This document shows, piece after piece, positions 1 to 7,156 of a DNA stretch of 64,000 nucleotides. A program made the translations under genes and the position numbers. Source of the DNA: Mycobacterium sp. (GTDB lineage Bacteria > Actinomycetota > Actinomycetes > Mycobacteriales > Mycobacteriaceae); contig JACPVR010000011.1 in NCBI GenBank assembly GCA_016197405.1, positions 62,001 through 126,000 of the forward strand, given 5' to 3'. Each line of letters begins with the position of its first letter. The first letter of the stretch is position 1. The notes under the pieces were generated by a model. The model made no database searches and was not told the DNA's origin. It worked only from the letters and a program-made list of their open reading frames with translations.

Positions 1-914
1 GATGCCGCCCGCCACAACAGGATTCGCGAGGTCTCCAGCGCGGTGGCCATATCGGCGAGGGCGAACCTGATGGTCGGCTCGTCGAGCAGTGAACCGCCGA
101 ACGCTTCGCGGTCGCGCAGGTAGGCCGTTGCCTTTTCGTAGGCGGTCTGCGCGCCGCCCAGCGAGCAGGCGGCGATATTGATCCGGCCGCCGTTGAGCCC
201 GTTCATCGCGACACCGAAACCGCCGCCCTCGCCTTCGGCGCCGCCCAGCATCGCGTCGGCGGGCACCCGCGCCCCGGCCAGGATCACCTGGGCGGTGGGC
301 TGGGCGTTCCAGCCCATCTTGGCTTCGACGGCACCGAAACTCAGTCCCGGCGTGTCCTTTTCGACGATGAAGGCCGATATGCCCTTGGGGCCGTCACCGC
401 CGGTGCGGGCCATCACGACGTAGACGTCGGACGAACCCGCCCCGGAGATGAACTGCTTGACCCCGTCGAGCACATAGTGATCGCCGTCCCGGACGGCCTT
501 GGTGCGCAGCGCTGCCGCATCCGATCCGGCACCCGGTTCGGTCAGGCAGTAACTGGCGATGGCCTCCATCGAGGCGAGCCGCGGCACCCAGGACTTGCGC
601 TGCTCGGGGGTGCCGTACGAGTCGATCATCCAGGTGCACATGTTGTGGATCGACAGGAACGCCGCGATGGTCGGGTCGGCCATCGCCAACTGTTCGAAGA
701 TGCGTACGGCGTCGAGCCTGCGTAGGCCGCTGCCACCGACGTCCTCCGCGCAGTAGATCGCCGCCATCCCGAGTTCGGCGGCGTCGCGTAGCACGTCGGT
801 CGGGAAATGCTTCTCGGCATCCCAGTCCAGCGCATGGGGCGCAACGCGTTTGGTGGCGAAGGCAGCGGCGGTTTCGACGATCACCCGATCGTCTTCGTCC
901 ATGTCGAACATCAT
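1..914 (-). CDS. fadE9: Acyl-CoA dehydrogenase, FadE9-like (isobutyryl-CoA dehydrogenase), 3' end outside the window
   Basis: FAD enzyme that would oxidise isobutyryl-CoA to methacrylyl-CoA in valine breakdown. About 304 codons are present; the C-terminus lies beyond base 1. Translation starts MMFDMDEDD and holds the acyl-CoA dehydrogenase stretch KMGWNAQ. The start is the ATG at 914 (a second ATG follows directly). It sits 14 bases after the stop of mmsA on the same strand. The order mmsA-fadE9 matches Rv0753c-Rv0752c of M. tuberculosis, which supports the substrate guess; the sequence alone proves only the acyl-CoA dehydrogenase family. Confidence 0.88.
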   Translation of the reverse strand, partial: MMFDMDEDDRVIVETAAAFATKRVAPHALDWDAEKHFPTDVLRDAAELGMAAIYCAEDVGGSGLRRLDAVRIFEQLAMADPTIAAFLSIHNMCTWMIDSYGTPEQRKSWVPRLASMEAIASYCLTEPGAGSDAAALRTKAVRDGDHYVLDGVKQFISGAGSSDVYVVMARTGGDGPKGISAFIVEKDTPGLSFGAVEAKMGWNAQPTAQVILAGARVPADAMLGGAEGEGGGFGVAMNGLNGGRINIAACSLGGAQTAYEKATAYLRDREAFGGSLLDEPTIRFALADMATALETSRILLWRAA

Positions 915-928
915 CGGACTGCTTCAGC

Positions 929-2458
929 TCAGTTCATGGTCGGGATGACGAACTCGGCGCCATCCTTGATGCCCGAGGGCCAGCGCTCGGTGACGGTCTT
1001 GACCTTGGTGTAGAACTGGATCGATGCCGGCCCGTGCTGGTTGAGATCACCGAAGCCGGAGCGCTTCCAGCCGCCGAAGGTGTGGTAGGCCACCGGAACC
1101 GGGATCGGAACGTTGACGCCGACCATGCCGACCTGGACCCGGGAGACGAAGTCGCGGGCGGCGTCGCCGTCGCGGGTGAAGATCGCCACGCCGTTGCCGT
1201 ATTCGTGTTTGGTGGGCAGGCTCAACGCCTCTTCGTAGTCGTGCGCGCGCACGATGCACAGCACCGGGCCGAAGATCTCGTCGGTGTAGATCGACATGTC
1301 GGTGGTGACGTGATCGAACAGGGTGGGGCCGATGAAGAAGCCCTTCGACAGGTCCTGATCGTCGAATGTCAGTTCGTCGGTGGCGCGTTCGCGTCCGTCG
1401 ATCACCAGGTCGGCGCCGGCCGCCACGCCCTGGCCGATGTAGTCGCGGACGCGTTCGAGTGCCGCCCCGGTGACCAGCGGTCCATAGTCGGCCTTGGGGT
1501 CGAGGCTGTGTCCGACGCGCAGCTGGTTGACGCGTTCGACGAGCCGATTGCGGAGGCGGTTCGCGGTCTCTTCGCCGACCGGTACCGCGACGCTGATCGC
1601 CATGCAGCGCTCGCCCGCGCTGCCGTATCCGGCGCCGATCAGGGCGTCCACCGCCTGGTCCAGGTCGGCGTCGGGCATCACGATCATGTGGTTCTTGGCG
1701 CCACCGAAGCACTGCGAGCGCTTACCGTGCGCCGCGGCCGTCGAGTAGATGTACTGCGCGATATCGGAGCTGCCGACGAAGCCGACGGCCTGGATGTCGG
1801 GGTGGGTCAGGATGGCGTCGACGGCCTCCTTGTCGCCCTGCACGACCTGGAAGACGCCCGGGGGCAGGCCGGCCTCGATGAACAGCTCGGCCAGCCGCAG
1901 CGGTACCGACGGGTCCCGCTCGGAGGGCTTGAGAATGAAGGCGTTACCGCAGGCCAGGGCCGGTCCGGCCTTCCACAGTGGGATCATCGCCGGGAAGTTG
2001 AACGGCGTGATACCGGCGACGACGCCGAGCGGCTGGCGGATCGAGTACACGTCGATACCGGTGCCGGCGCCCTCGGTGAACTCACCCTTGAGCAGGTGCG
2101 GGATGCCGATCGCGAATTCGATGACCTCGATACCGCGCTGGATGTCGCCCAGGGAGTCGGCGACGGTTTTGCCGTGCTCGATGGACAGCAACTGAGCCAG
2201 CTCATCGGCGTTCTGGTTGACCAGGTCGACGAAGCGCATGAAGACGCGGGCGCGGCGCTGCGGGTTGTAGGCGGCCCACACCTTCTGGGCCTCGACGGCG
2301 CTGGCGACGGCGGTGTCGACATCGGCGGCGCTGGCGAGCAGCACCTGGGCCTGGACCTCGCCGGTGCTCGGGTTGAGCACGTCGGCGGTCCGCGTCGATG
2401 CCAGGTTGTTGCGTGCGCCGTCGATGAAGTGCGGAATCTGGGCGGTTTGGGAAGTCAT
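929..2458 (-). CDS. mmsA: Methylmalonate-semialdehyde dehydrogenase (CoA-acylating)
   Basis: Oxidises methylmalonate semialdehyde or malonate semialdehyde to propionyl-CoA or acetyl-CoA with NAD and CoA, at the end of valine degradation. 509 residues, the usual family length. The catalytic cysteine is in GERCMAIS; the segment GGAKNH carries Asn where ordinary aldehyde dehydrogenases have the general-base Glu, a hallmark of the CoA-acylating class. ATG at 2458 is preceded by a purine-rich GAGGC. First gene of an mmsA-fadE9 operon; a near-perfect palindrome at 2492-2511 lies just upstream and is a likely operator. Its propionyl-CoA product is the same as that of the propanediol pathway at the other end of the window. 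Confidence 0.95.
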   Translation of the reverse strand: MTSQTAQIPHFIDGARNNLASTRTADVLNPSTGEVQAQVLLASAADVDTAVASAVEAQKVWAAYNPQRRARVFMRFVDLVNQNADELAQLLSIEHGKTVADSLGDIQRGIEVIEFAIGIPHLLKGEFTEGAGTGIDVYSIRQPLGVVAGITPFNFPAMIPLWKAGPALACGNAFILKPSERDPSVPLRLAELFIEAGLPPGVFQVVQGDKEAVDAILTHPDIQAVGFVGSSDIAQYIYSTAAAHGKRSQCFGGAKNHMIVMPDADLDQAVDALIGAGYGSAGERCMAISVAVPVGEETANRLRNRLVERVNQLRVGHSLDPKADYGPLVTGAALERVRDYIGQGVAAGADLVIDGRERATDELTFDDQDLSKGFFIGPTLFDHVTTDMSIYTDEIFGPVLCIVRAHDYEEALSLPTKHEYGNGVAIFTRDGDAARDFVSRVQVGMVGVNVPIPVPVAYHTFGGWKRSGFGDLNQHGPASIQFYTKVKTVTERWPSGIKDGAEFVIPTMN

Positions 2459-2491
2459 GGGGGGAGCCTCTCGGCGGTGCGGTGATGCAAA

Positions 2492-2511
2492 TTACTTGGA
2501 TATCCTAGTAA
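2492..2511. promoter_or_regulatory. 20-bp near-perfect palindrome upstream of mmsA, candidate operator
   Basis: TTACTTGGATATCCTAGTAA reads the same on both strands except for one T/T mismatch pair at positions 6 and 15. It is AT-rich in a GC-rich neighbourhood and lies 34 bases before the mmsA start, where a TetR- or GntR-type repressor dimer would be expected. No regulator gene is visible beside it. It could instead act on rmlC termination, but it makes only a weak hairpin. Confidence 0.45.
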
Positions 2512-2544
2512 ATGCGTCCACGGCGCCGCAAGCGGCTGTTGGCC

Positions 2545-3159
2545 TCAGGTTTTGCGGCGCAGACTTTCGACGAACTCGGCCGTATCGGCCCAACTGGGCA
2601 GCAGGCCCGCCGCGCCGACCTGTTCGAGGGTGGGGGCGTCGCGGTCACGCTCGGACAGCACGACCTCGGAACCGAAGACCGTCGTGGGCCAGCGGACGCC
2701 GATCGCCGGATCGGTCGGGGCGATGGTGTGCTCGCGGTCCGGTGCATAGCCCGCCGAGCACAGGTACATCACCGTCGAGTCGTCCTCCAGTGCGAGGAAT
2801 CCGTGGGCCAGGCCTTCGGAGAGGTAGACGGTGCGCCGGGACCGATCGTCGAGCAGCACCGAATCCCAGCGGCCGAATGTCGGGGAGCCCACCCGGATGT
2901 CGACGACGACGTCGAAAACCGAGCCGCGCAGGCACGTCACATACTTGGCCTGGCTCGGCGGCAGCTGCGCGAAATGCAGCCCGCGCAGCACCCCGGCCGC
3001 CGATACCGAGCAGTTGGCCTGACGTAGGTCGAGGCGATGCCCTGTCATCGCGGTGAACTCGCTGTCGCCGAACCATTCGAAGAACGTTCCGCGGGCATCA
3101 GAGCGCAGTGTCGGGGTTATCTCCCACGCGCCGGGGACGTCCAGTTCACGAAAAGCCAT
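2545..3159 (-). CDS. rmlC: dTDP-4-dehydrorhamnose 3,5-epimerase
   Basis: Third step of dTDP-L-rhamnose synthesis, which supplies the rhamnose linker joining arabinogalactan to peptidoglycan. 204 residues; a cupin with the RmlC signatures GVLRGLHFA (with the conserved His), YVTCLRGSVFDVVVD, FGRWDS and LAHGFLAL. The ATG at 3159 gives MAFRELDVPGAWEITP, which matches the N-terminus of mycobacterial RmlC. The frame is open far upstream, but that part is not RmlC-like. One base separates it from the stop of the rmlB remnant, so translation may still be coupled to that short frame. A full rmlB must lie elsewhere if the pathway works. Confidence 0.94.
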   Translation of the reverse strand: MAFRELDVPGAWEITPTLRSDARGTFFEWFGDSEFTAMTGHRLDLRQANCSVSAAGVLRGLHFAQLPPSQAKYVTCLRGSVFDVVVDIRVGSPTFGRWDSVLLDDRSRRTVYLSEGLAHGFLALEDDSTVMYLCSAGYAPDREHTIAPTDPAIGVRWPTTVFGSEVVLSERDRDAPTLEQVGAAGLLPSWADTAEFVESLRRKT

Positions 3160-3160
3160 G

Positions 3161-3256
3161 TCATCGACCCCGTTTCCGGTAGGTGTCCTCGGGCTGTGAC
3201 CGCGCCGTCGCATGTACGAAGTCGGCGCCGACGAACCCGGTGACCAGCAGCCGCAT
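3161..3256 (-). pseudogene. rmlB: Remnant of dTDP-glucose 4,6-dehydratase gene (31 codons)
   Basis: A 31-codon frame reads MRLLVTG-FVGADFVHATARSQPED and ends in YRKRGR-stop. Its first 24 residues match the RmlB N-terminus (MRLLVTGGAGFIG..FVH..R..P.D) but lack the GAG of the NAD-binding loop. The last residues resemble the RmlB C-terminus. About 300 codons between are missing. It ends one base before the rmlC start, exactly where intact rmlB sits in M. tuberculosis (Rv3464-Rv3465). Best read as an internal deletion that preserved the reading frame and the junction with rmlC. Confidence 0.75.
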
Positions 3257-3309
3257 GGGCCGAGCCTAACGGCTGGCCGCCCGCCGTACCGGCAGTCCAC
3301 AATGGCGCC

Positions 3310-3897
3310 ATGATCGACTGCGATGACCTGGCATCGGCCGCGACGGCCCTGCATCCCGCGCTGGCCCGCCGGTTCAGTCCGGTGGCCTTCGATCCGCACG
3401 CCGAGGTCACCGATGCCCAGATCGACACGCTGCTGGATGCTGCGCGGTTGGCTCCCTCGGCGGGTAACTCTCAACCGTGGGCATTCGTCGTTGCCCGGCG
3501 CGGCGATGCGGTGCACCGGCGGACGGTACGTCACCTGGCCGGCAGTTCAGCCGCCTGGGCCGCCGGCGCATCGCTTTTGGTGGCGAATCTGGCGCACGTG
3601 TACGTCGAGGACACGACCGAGTGGGAGTACTCCGAATTCTCCCGGTACGACCTCGGGCAGGCAGTGGCGCACATGACGATTCAGGGTCTGGCCCTCGGAT
3701 TGGCCGCACATCAGTTCCGGGCCTTCGATCGGGCAGCGATGGCCCGCGAATTCGATGTGCCCCCGCATTGGGAGGTGACGTCGATGAGTGCGTTCGGAAT
3801 CGCGGCACACACCACCGACGCCTCCGCGGACCCGGCTTCGCGGCCCCGCCGGTCACGTACCGAAGTGACCTGGGCCCGAGCCGATAGTCCCGGTTAG
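3310..3897 (+). CDS. Nitroreductase-family FMN protein
   Basis: 195 residues with the nitroreductase fold signatures: RFSPVAFD near the N-terminus, LLDAARLAPSAGNSQPW (FMN phosphate binding) and the late LALGLAAHQF segment. Likely an FMN-dependent NAD(P)H oxidoreductase; the substrate cannot be told. Divergent from rmlC and convergent with the next gene, whose stop overlaps its own by four bases. The BluB enzyme at 45136 belongs to the same superfamily but is not a close copy. Confidence 0.85.
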   Translation: MIDCDDLASAATALHPALARRFSPVAFDPHAEVTDAQIDTLLDAARLAPSAGNSQPWAFVVARRGDAVHRRTVRHLAGSSAAWAAGASLLVANLAHVYVEDTTEWEYSEFSRYDLGQAVAHMTIQGLALGLAAHQFRAFDRAAMAREFDVPPHWEVTSMSAFGIAAHTTDASADPASRPRRSRTEVTWARADSPG

Positions 3898-4745
3898 CCC
3901 TTCAACCCCAGCGGGCCGGCAAGCTCGGTCAGCGTCGGGATGAGAGCGTCCGCCCCGCCGAGGACCTGGATGCAGACGTGGTCGGCGCCGGCGCTGAGGT
4001 GCTCGTTCAGCCGCGCCGCGATGTCCTCGGGTGTGCCGTGCGCCACCACGGCGTCGATGAGCTTGTCGCTGCCCGGTTTGGCGATGTCGTCGTCGGTGAA
4101 GCCGAGCCGCTTCCAGTTGTTCAGGTAGTTGCTCAGGTTGAGGTAGAAATCGACGGTCTGGCGGCCGATCTCGCGGGCCTGGGCGGCGTCGCGCGTCAGC
4201 ACCACTTTGTGCTCGGGCGCCAGATAGACACTCGGGCCCATCAATTCGTGCGCCTGCGCGGTGTGCTCGGGTATGGTCAGGTAGGGATGAGCGCCGGCGC
4301 TGCGCCGGGCCGCGAGCTCGAGCACCTTGGGCCCCAGCGCCGCGACGACCCGGCGGCTGGTCGGGACGTTGGCCGCGTCCAGGGCGTCGAGGTACTCCAC
4401 CAGCACGTCGTAGGGCTTGCGGTACTCCTCGGTGTGCTCGGGATGCCCGATCCCGATGCCCAGCAGGAACCGGCCGGGAAAGGCCTTCTCGATGCGGTGA
4501 TAGGACGCGGCGACCTGCTCGGCCGGTGCCGTCCAGACGTTGACGATGCCCGTGGCCACCTGCAGGTTCTCGGTCGCTTCCAGGATGGGCTCGACGAACT
4601 CGAGGTCGCCGGCGGGGGAGCCGCCGACCCACAGCGCGCCGTAGCCCAGGTCCTCGATCTGTTTGGCCTGCTCGGGCGGCACCGCCCCGAACGTCCAGAC
4701 GCCGAAGCGTCCCAGGTTGGGCTTGAGGTCGGCTGCTTCGGTCAC
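3894..4745 (-). CDS. LLM-class F420-dependent oxidoreductase (second of a tandem pair)
   Basis: 283 residues from the GTG at 4745: LGRFGVWTFG, YGALWVGGSPAG, LQVATGIVNVW and RFLLGIGIGHPEH, all typical of luciferase-like F420-binding TIM barrels. GTG 4745 is preferred because it has AAGGGA six bases upstream and aligns with the start of its paralogue. GTG 4781 would overlap the upstream stop as GTGA and add 12 residues. Very similar to the next gene throughout, so a tandem duplication. Substrate unknown; M. tuberculosis has a luciferase-like gene (Rv3463) at the equivalent place. Confidence 0.88.
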   Translation of the reverse strand: MTEAADLKPNLGRFGVWTFGAVPPEQAKQIEDLGYGALWVGGSPAGDLEFVEPILEATENLQVATGIVNVWTAPAEQVAASYHRIEKAFPGRFLLGIGIGHPEHTEEYRKPYDVLVEYLDALDAANVPTSRRVVAALGPKVLELAARRSAGAHPYLTIPEHTAQAHELMGPSVYLAPEHKVVLTRDAAQAREIGRQTVDFYLNLSNYLNNWKRLGFTDDDIAKPGSDKLIDAVVAHGTPEDIAARLNEHLSAGADHVCIQVLGGADALIPTLTELAGPLGLKG

Positions 4746-4777
4746 AGAAGTCCCTTCGGGGTTTCGGGTGGGCACAC

Positions 4778-5620
4778 TCACAGCCCAAGCGGTCCGGCCA
4801 GTTCGGCGAGCGCGGGTACCAGCTTGTCAGGTCCGGTCAGCACCTGGACCGGCACATGGTCGGCGCCGGCGTCGAGGTGTTGGGTGACCCGCGCCGCGAT
4901 GGCCTCCGGAGTGCCGTAGGCGACGAAGGTGTCCACCAGGGCGTCACTGCCCGGCCTGGCGATATCGGCATCGGTGAACCCGAGCCGTTTCCAGTTGTTG
5001 GTGTAGTTGGCCAGGCCCAGGTAGATGTCCAGCGCCTGGCGGCCCACTGCGCGGGCCTGCTCGGCGTCGGTGGTCAGCACCACCTTGTGTTCGGGCGCCA
5101 GGAAGGCGTCCGGTCCGATGATTTCGCGTGCCTGCGCGGTGTGCTCGGGCGATGTCAGGTACGGGTGCGCACCGGCGCTGCGGCGTGCCGCCAGTTTGAG
5201 CACCTGCGGGCCCAGCGCGGCGACCACCCGGCGGTCGGTGGGTACGCCGTATTCGTCGAGTTTGTCCAGGTACTCGGTGAGCGCGTCATAGGGCTTCTTG
5301 TACTCGGCGTGCGCTTCGGGATGGCCCACGCCGATACCGAGCAGGAAACGGCCCGGAAAGGCCTTCTCGATGCGGTGATAGGACTCGCTGGTCGGGCCGG
5401 GCTGCGCGGTCCAGATGTTGACGATGCCGGTGGCGAGCTTGAGGTTCTCGGTCGCGGCGAGGATGGGCTCGACCCAGTCGAGCTCGGCGGGCGGCGAACC
5501 GCCGGCCCAGATGGCGCCGTAGCCGAGCTGTTCGATATCGCGAAGCTGTTGGGGCGTGCGCCCTTGCCACTGCGAATAGTGACCGAATACGCCGAACTTA
5601 CCGAGGTCAGGTTTCGTCAT
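4778..5620 (-). CDS. LLM-class F420-dependent oxidoreductase (first of a tandem pair)
   Basis: 280 residues starting MTKPDLGKFGVFGHYSQW. It carries the motifs of its neighbour: YGAIWAGGSPPAE, LKLATGIVNIW, RFLLGIGVGHPEA and a C-terminal AGADHVPVQVL. The ATG at 5620 is the first start that begins with family-like sequence; the open frame further upstream is not conserved-looking. Co-transcribed with the paralogue, whose start region overlaps its stop. Probably a soluble enzyme using reduced or oxidised F420. What distinguishes the two copies cannot be seen. Confidence 0.88.
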   Translation of the reverse strand: MTKPDLGKFGVFGHYSQWQGRTPQQLRDIEQLGYGAIWAGGSPPAELDWVEPILAATENLKLATGIVNIWTAQPGPTSESYHRIEKAFPGRFLLGIGVGHPEAHAEYKKPYDALTEYLDKLDEYGVPTDRRVVAALGPQVLKLAARRSAGAHPYLTSPEHTAQAREIIGPDAFLAPEHKVVLTTDAEQARAVGRQALDIYLGLANYTNNWKRLGFTDADIARPGSDALVDTFVAYGTPEAIAARVTQHLDAGADHVPVQVLTGPDKLVPALAELAGPLGL

Positions 5621-5678
5621 TCTCCCGTCAACCTCATGGGCGCCGACGGCTATTCCGAACGGATCGGTCTGATCCGAA

Positions 5679-7145
5679 CTACTCGGCGACTTCGGCGGGC
5701 GGCGGGGCCACCAGCGGCAGGCAGACGATGAAACGGGTGTCGCCCGGCTTGGACTGCACCGACAGGTTGCCGCCGTGCTTTTCCACCACGATGCGCCACG
5801 CCAGGTCCAGGCCGAGGCCGGTGCCTTCGCCGAACGGTTTGGTGGTGAAGAACGGGGTGAAGATGCGGTCGATGATGTCCTCGGGGATGCCGGGGCCGTC
5901 ATCGCAGATCTCGACGCGGATCATCTGCTCGTTCTCGCGCGCGGTGCGCACCGTCAGGGTGCCGTGTCCGTCCATCGCCTGGATCGCGTTGTCGATGATG
6001 TTGGTCCACACCTGGTTGAGATCACCTGGGTAGCACTGCAATTCGGGCAGTGTCTTATCCATGTCCTTGACCAGGGTGATCGGCCGGCCCTTGCCTTCGT
6101 GGCCGAACTTGTCGCCGAACATCATGATGGTGCTGCGCAGCAGCTCGTGTACGTCGGCGCTCTGGTAGGCGCCGCGGTCCATCTGGGAGTACTGCTTGGC
6201 GCCGGCCAGTAGCGCCGAGATGCGCTTGCTGGCCTCGGCGATCTCATTCATCCGCAGTTCGGTGTCGATGGTGTATTTCAGCCAGCCCAGAGCGCCCTGC
6301 AACGACGCCGTGGCGTCGACCTCGTCGACCGAGGCCAGGATGCGTTCCAGCCAGTCGGTGTCCAGGCCGGCGTCGACGAAGGTCGGCGCGTAATCCCAGG
6401 CGCCGACGATGTCGTGGCTTTCCAGCCAGTCACCGATGGCGTCCTCGCGATCGGATGACTCCAGTGCCGAGAGTTCGACGGTCTTGGACTTGGCGACCTG
6501 TTCGGCGACTTCGTCCTGGATGCACACCAGGACGCGCAGCGCCTCGGGGGAGAACTTGCCGTCGGCGAGCATCGACAGCTTGTGCCGCATCTTGCCGACG
6601 GTCTCCTGCAGATCGGAGACGGCGCGGGCGGTGGCCGCCGCGGGGTTGTTGAGCTGGTGGGTCAGCCCGGCCGTGATCGTGCCCAGCGCCAGCAGCTTCT
6701 CGCGCTGCCCGATGATCTGGCTCTGTCGCCTGCCGCCGACCATATGGCCTTCGAGCAGGTGGACGGCCATCGGGAACTGTTCTTGCATGAACGCGGCGAA
6801 TGCGTGCGAATCCAGCACGAAGCAGCGCGACGGCCGCGTCAGCCGCACCGATGCCTGATAGACGTGCTCTTCGCCGGGGATGTAGGCCGACCAGGCGCCG
6901 AAGTACACGCCGCGCTGCGAGGTGCGATTGGTCTGGATGTCGACGCCGCCGGAGCGCTTCGACATGATCAGCTCGCCGTCGATCATCACGTAGAAGCAGG
7001 ACGCGGGTTCACCCTCGACGACGATGGGACCGGCCGGGAAGGTCTCGATGCTGCCGTTGGCGCACAGCACGTCGAGCTGCGCGTCGGTCAGCTCCTCGAA
7101 CAGGAACAGGGTACGAAGCTCCGTGGCCAGGCACTGCTCGCCCAT
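5679..7145 (-). CDS. Sensor histidine kinase with N-terminal cyclic-nucleotide-binding-type domain
   Basis: 488 residues, no membrane segment. A cNMP-binding/CRP-type domain (about 10-125), then a dimerisation region with the phospho-acceptor His163 in GLTHQLNNPAA, a helical insert, and a HATPase domain with NIIDNAIQAM (N box), DDGPGIP (G1), FFTTKPFGEGTGLGL (F/G2). Likely senses a cyclic nucleotide, or redox/other input through the cNMP fold, and phosphorylates a receiver. The gene before it in the operon encodes a receiver fused to a flavoenzyme; 11 bases separate them, and GAGAGG straddling that stop is the ribosome site. The start is ATG 7145. The natural pair is this kinase with that receiver. 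Confidence 0.88.
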   Translation of the reverse strand: MGEQCLATELRTLFLFEELTDAQLDVLCANGSIETFPAGPIVVEGEPASCFYVMIDGELIMSKRSGGVDIQTNRTSQRGVYFGAWSAYIPGEEHVYQASVRLTRPSRCFVLDSHAFAAFMQEQFPMAVHLLEGHMVGGRRQSQIIGQREKLLALGTITAGLTHQLNNPAAATARAVSDLQETVGKMRHKLSMLADGKFSPEALRVLVCIQDEVAEQVAKSKTVELSALESSDREDAIGDWLESHDIVGAWDYAPTFVDAGLDTDWLERILASVDEVDATASLQGALGWLKYTIDTELRMNEIAEASKRISALLAGAKQYSQMDRGAYQSADVHELLRSTIMMFGDKFGHEGKGRPITLVKDMDKTLPELQCYPGDLNQVWTNIIDNAIQAMDGHGTLTVRTARENEQMIRVEICDDGPGIPEDIIDRIFTPFFTTKPFGEGTGLGLDLAWRIVVEKHGGNLSVQSKPGDTRFIVCLPLVAPPPAEVAE

Positions 7146-7156
7146 ATCGTTACCTC

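Noticed and set aside
1034..2485. Long open frame on the plus strand opposite mmsA (about 480 codons)
   Set aside because: Mirror effect of high-GC third positions; the translation is low-complexity and the minus strand is a clear MmsA.
4745..4781. GTG at 4781 as start of the second F420 enzyme
   Set aside because: It overlaps the previous stop but has no ribosome site, and the paralogue aligns from 4745, which has AAGGGA upstream; kept only as an alternative.
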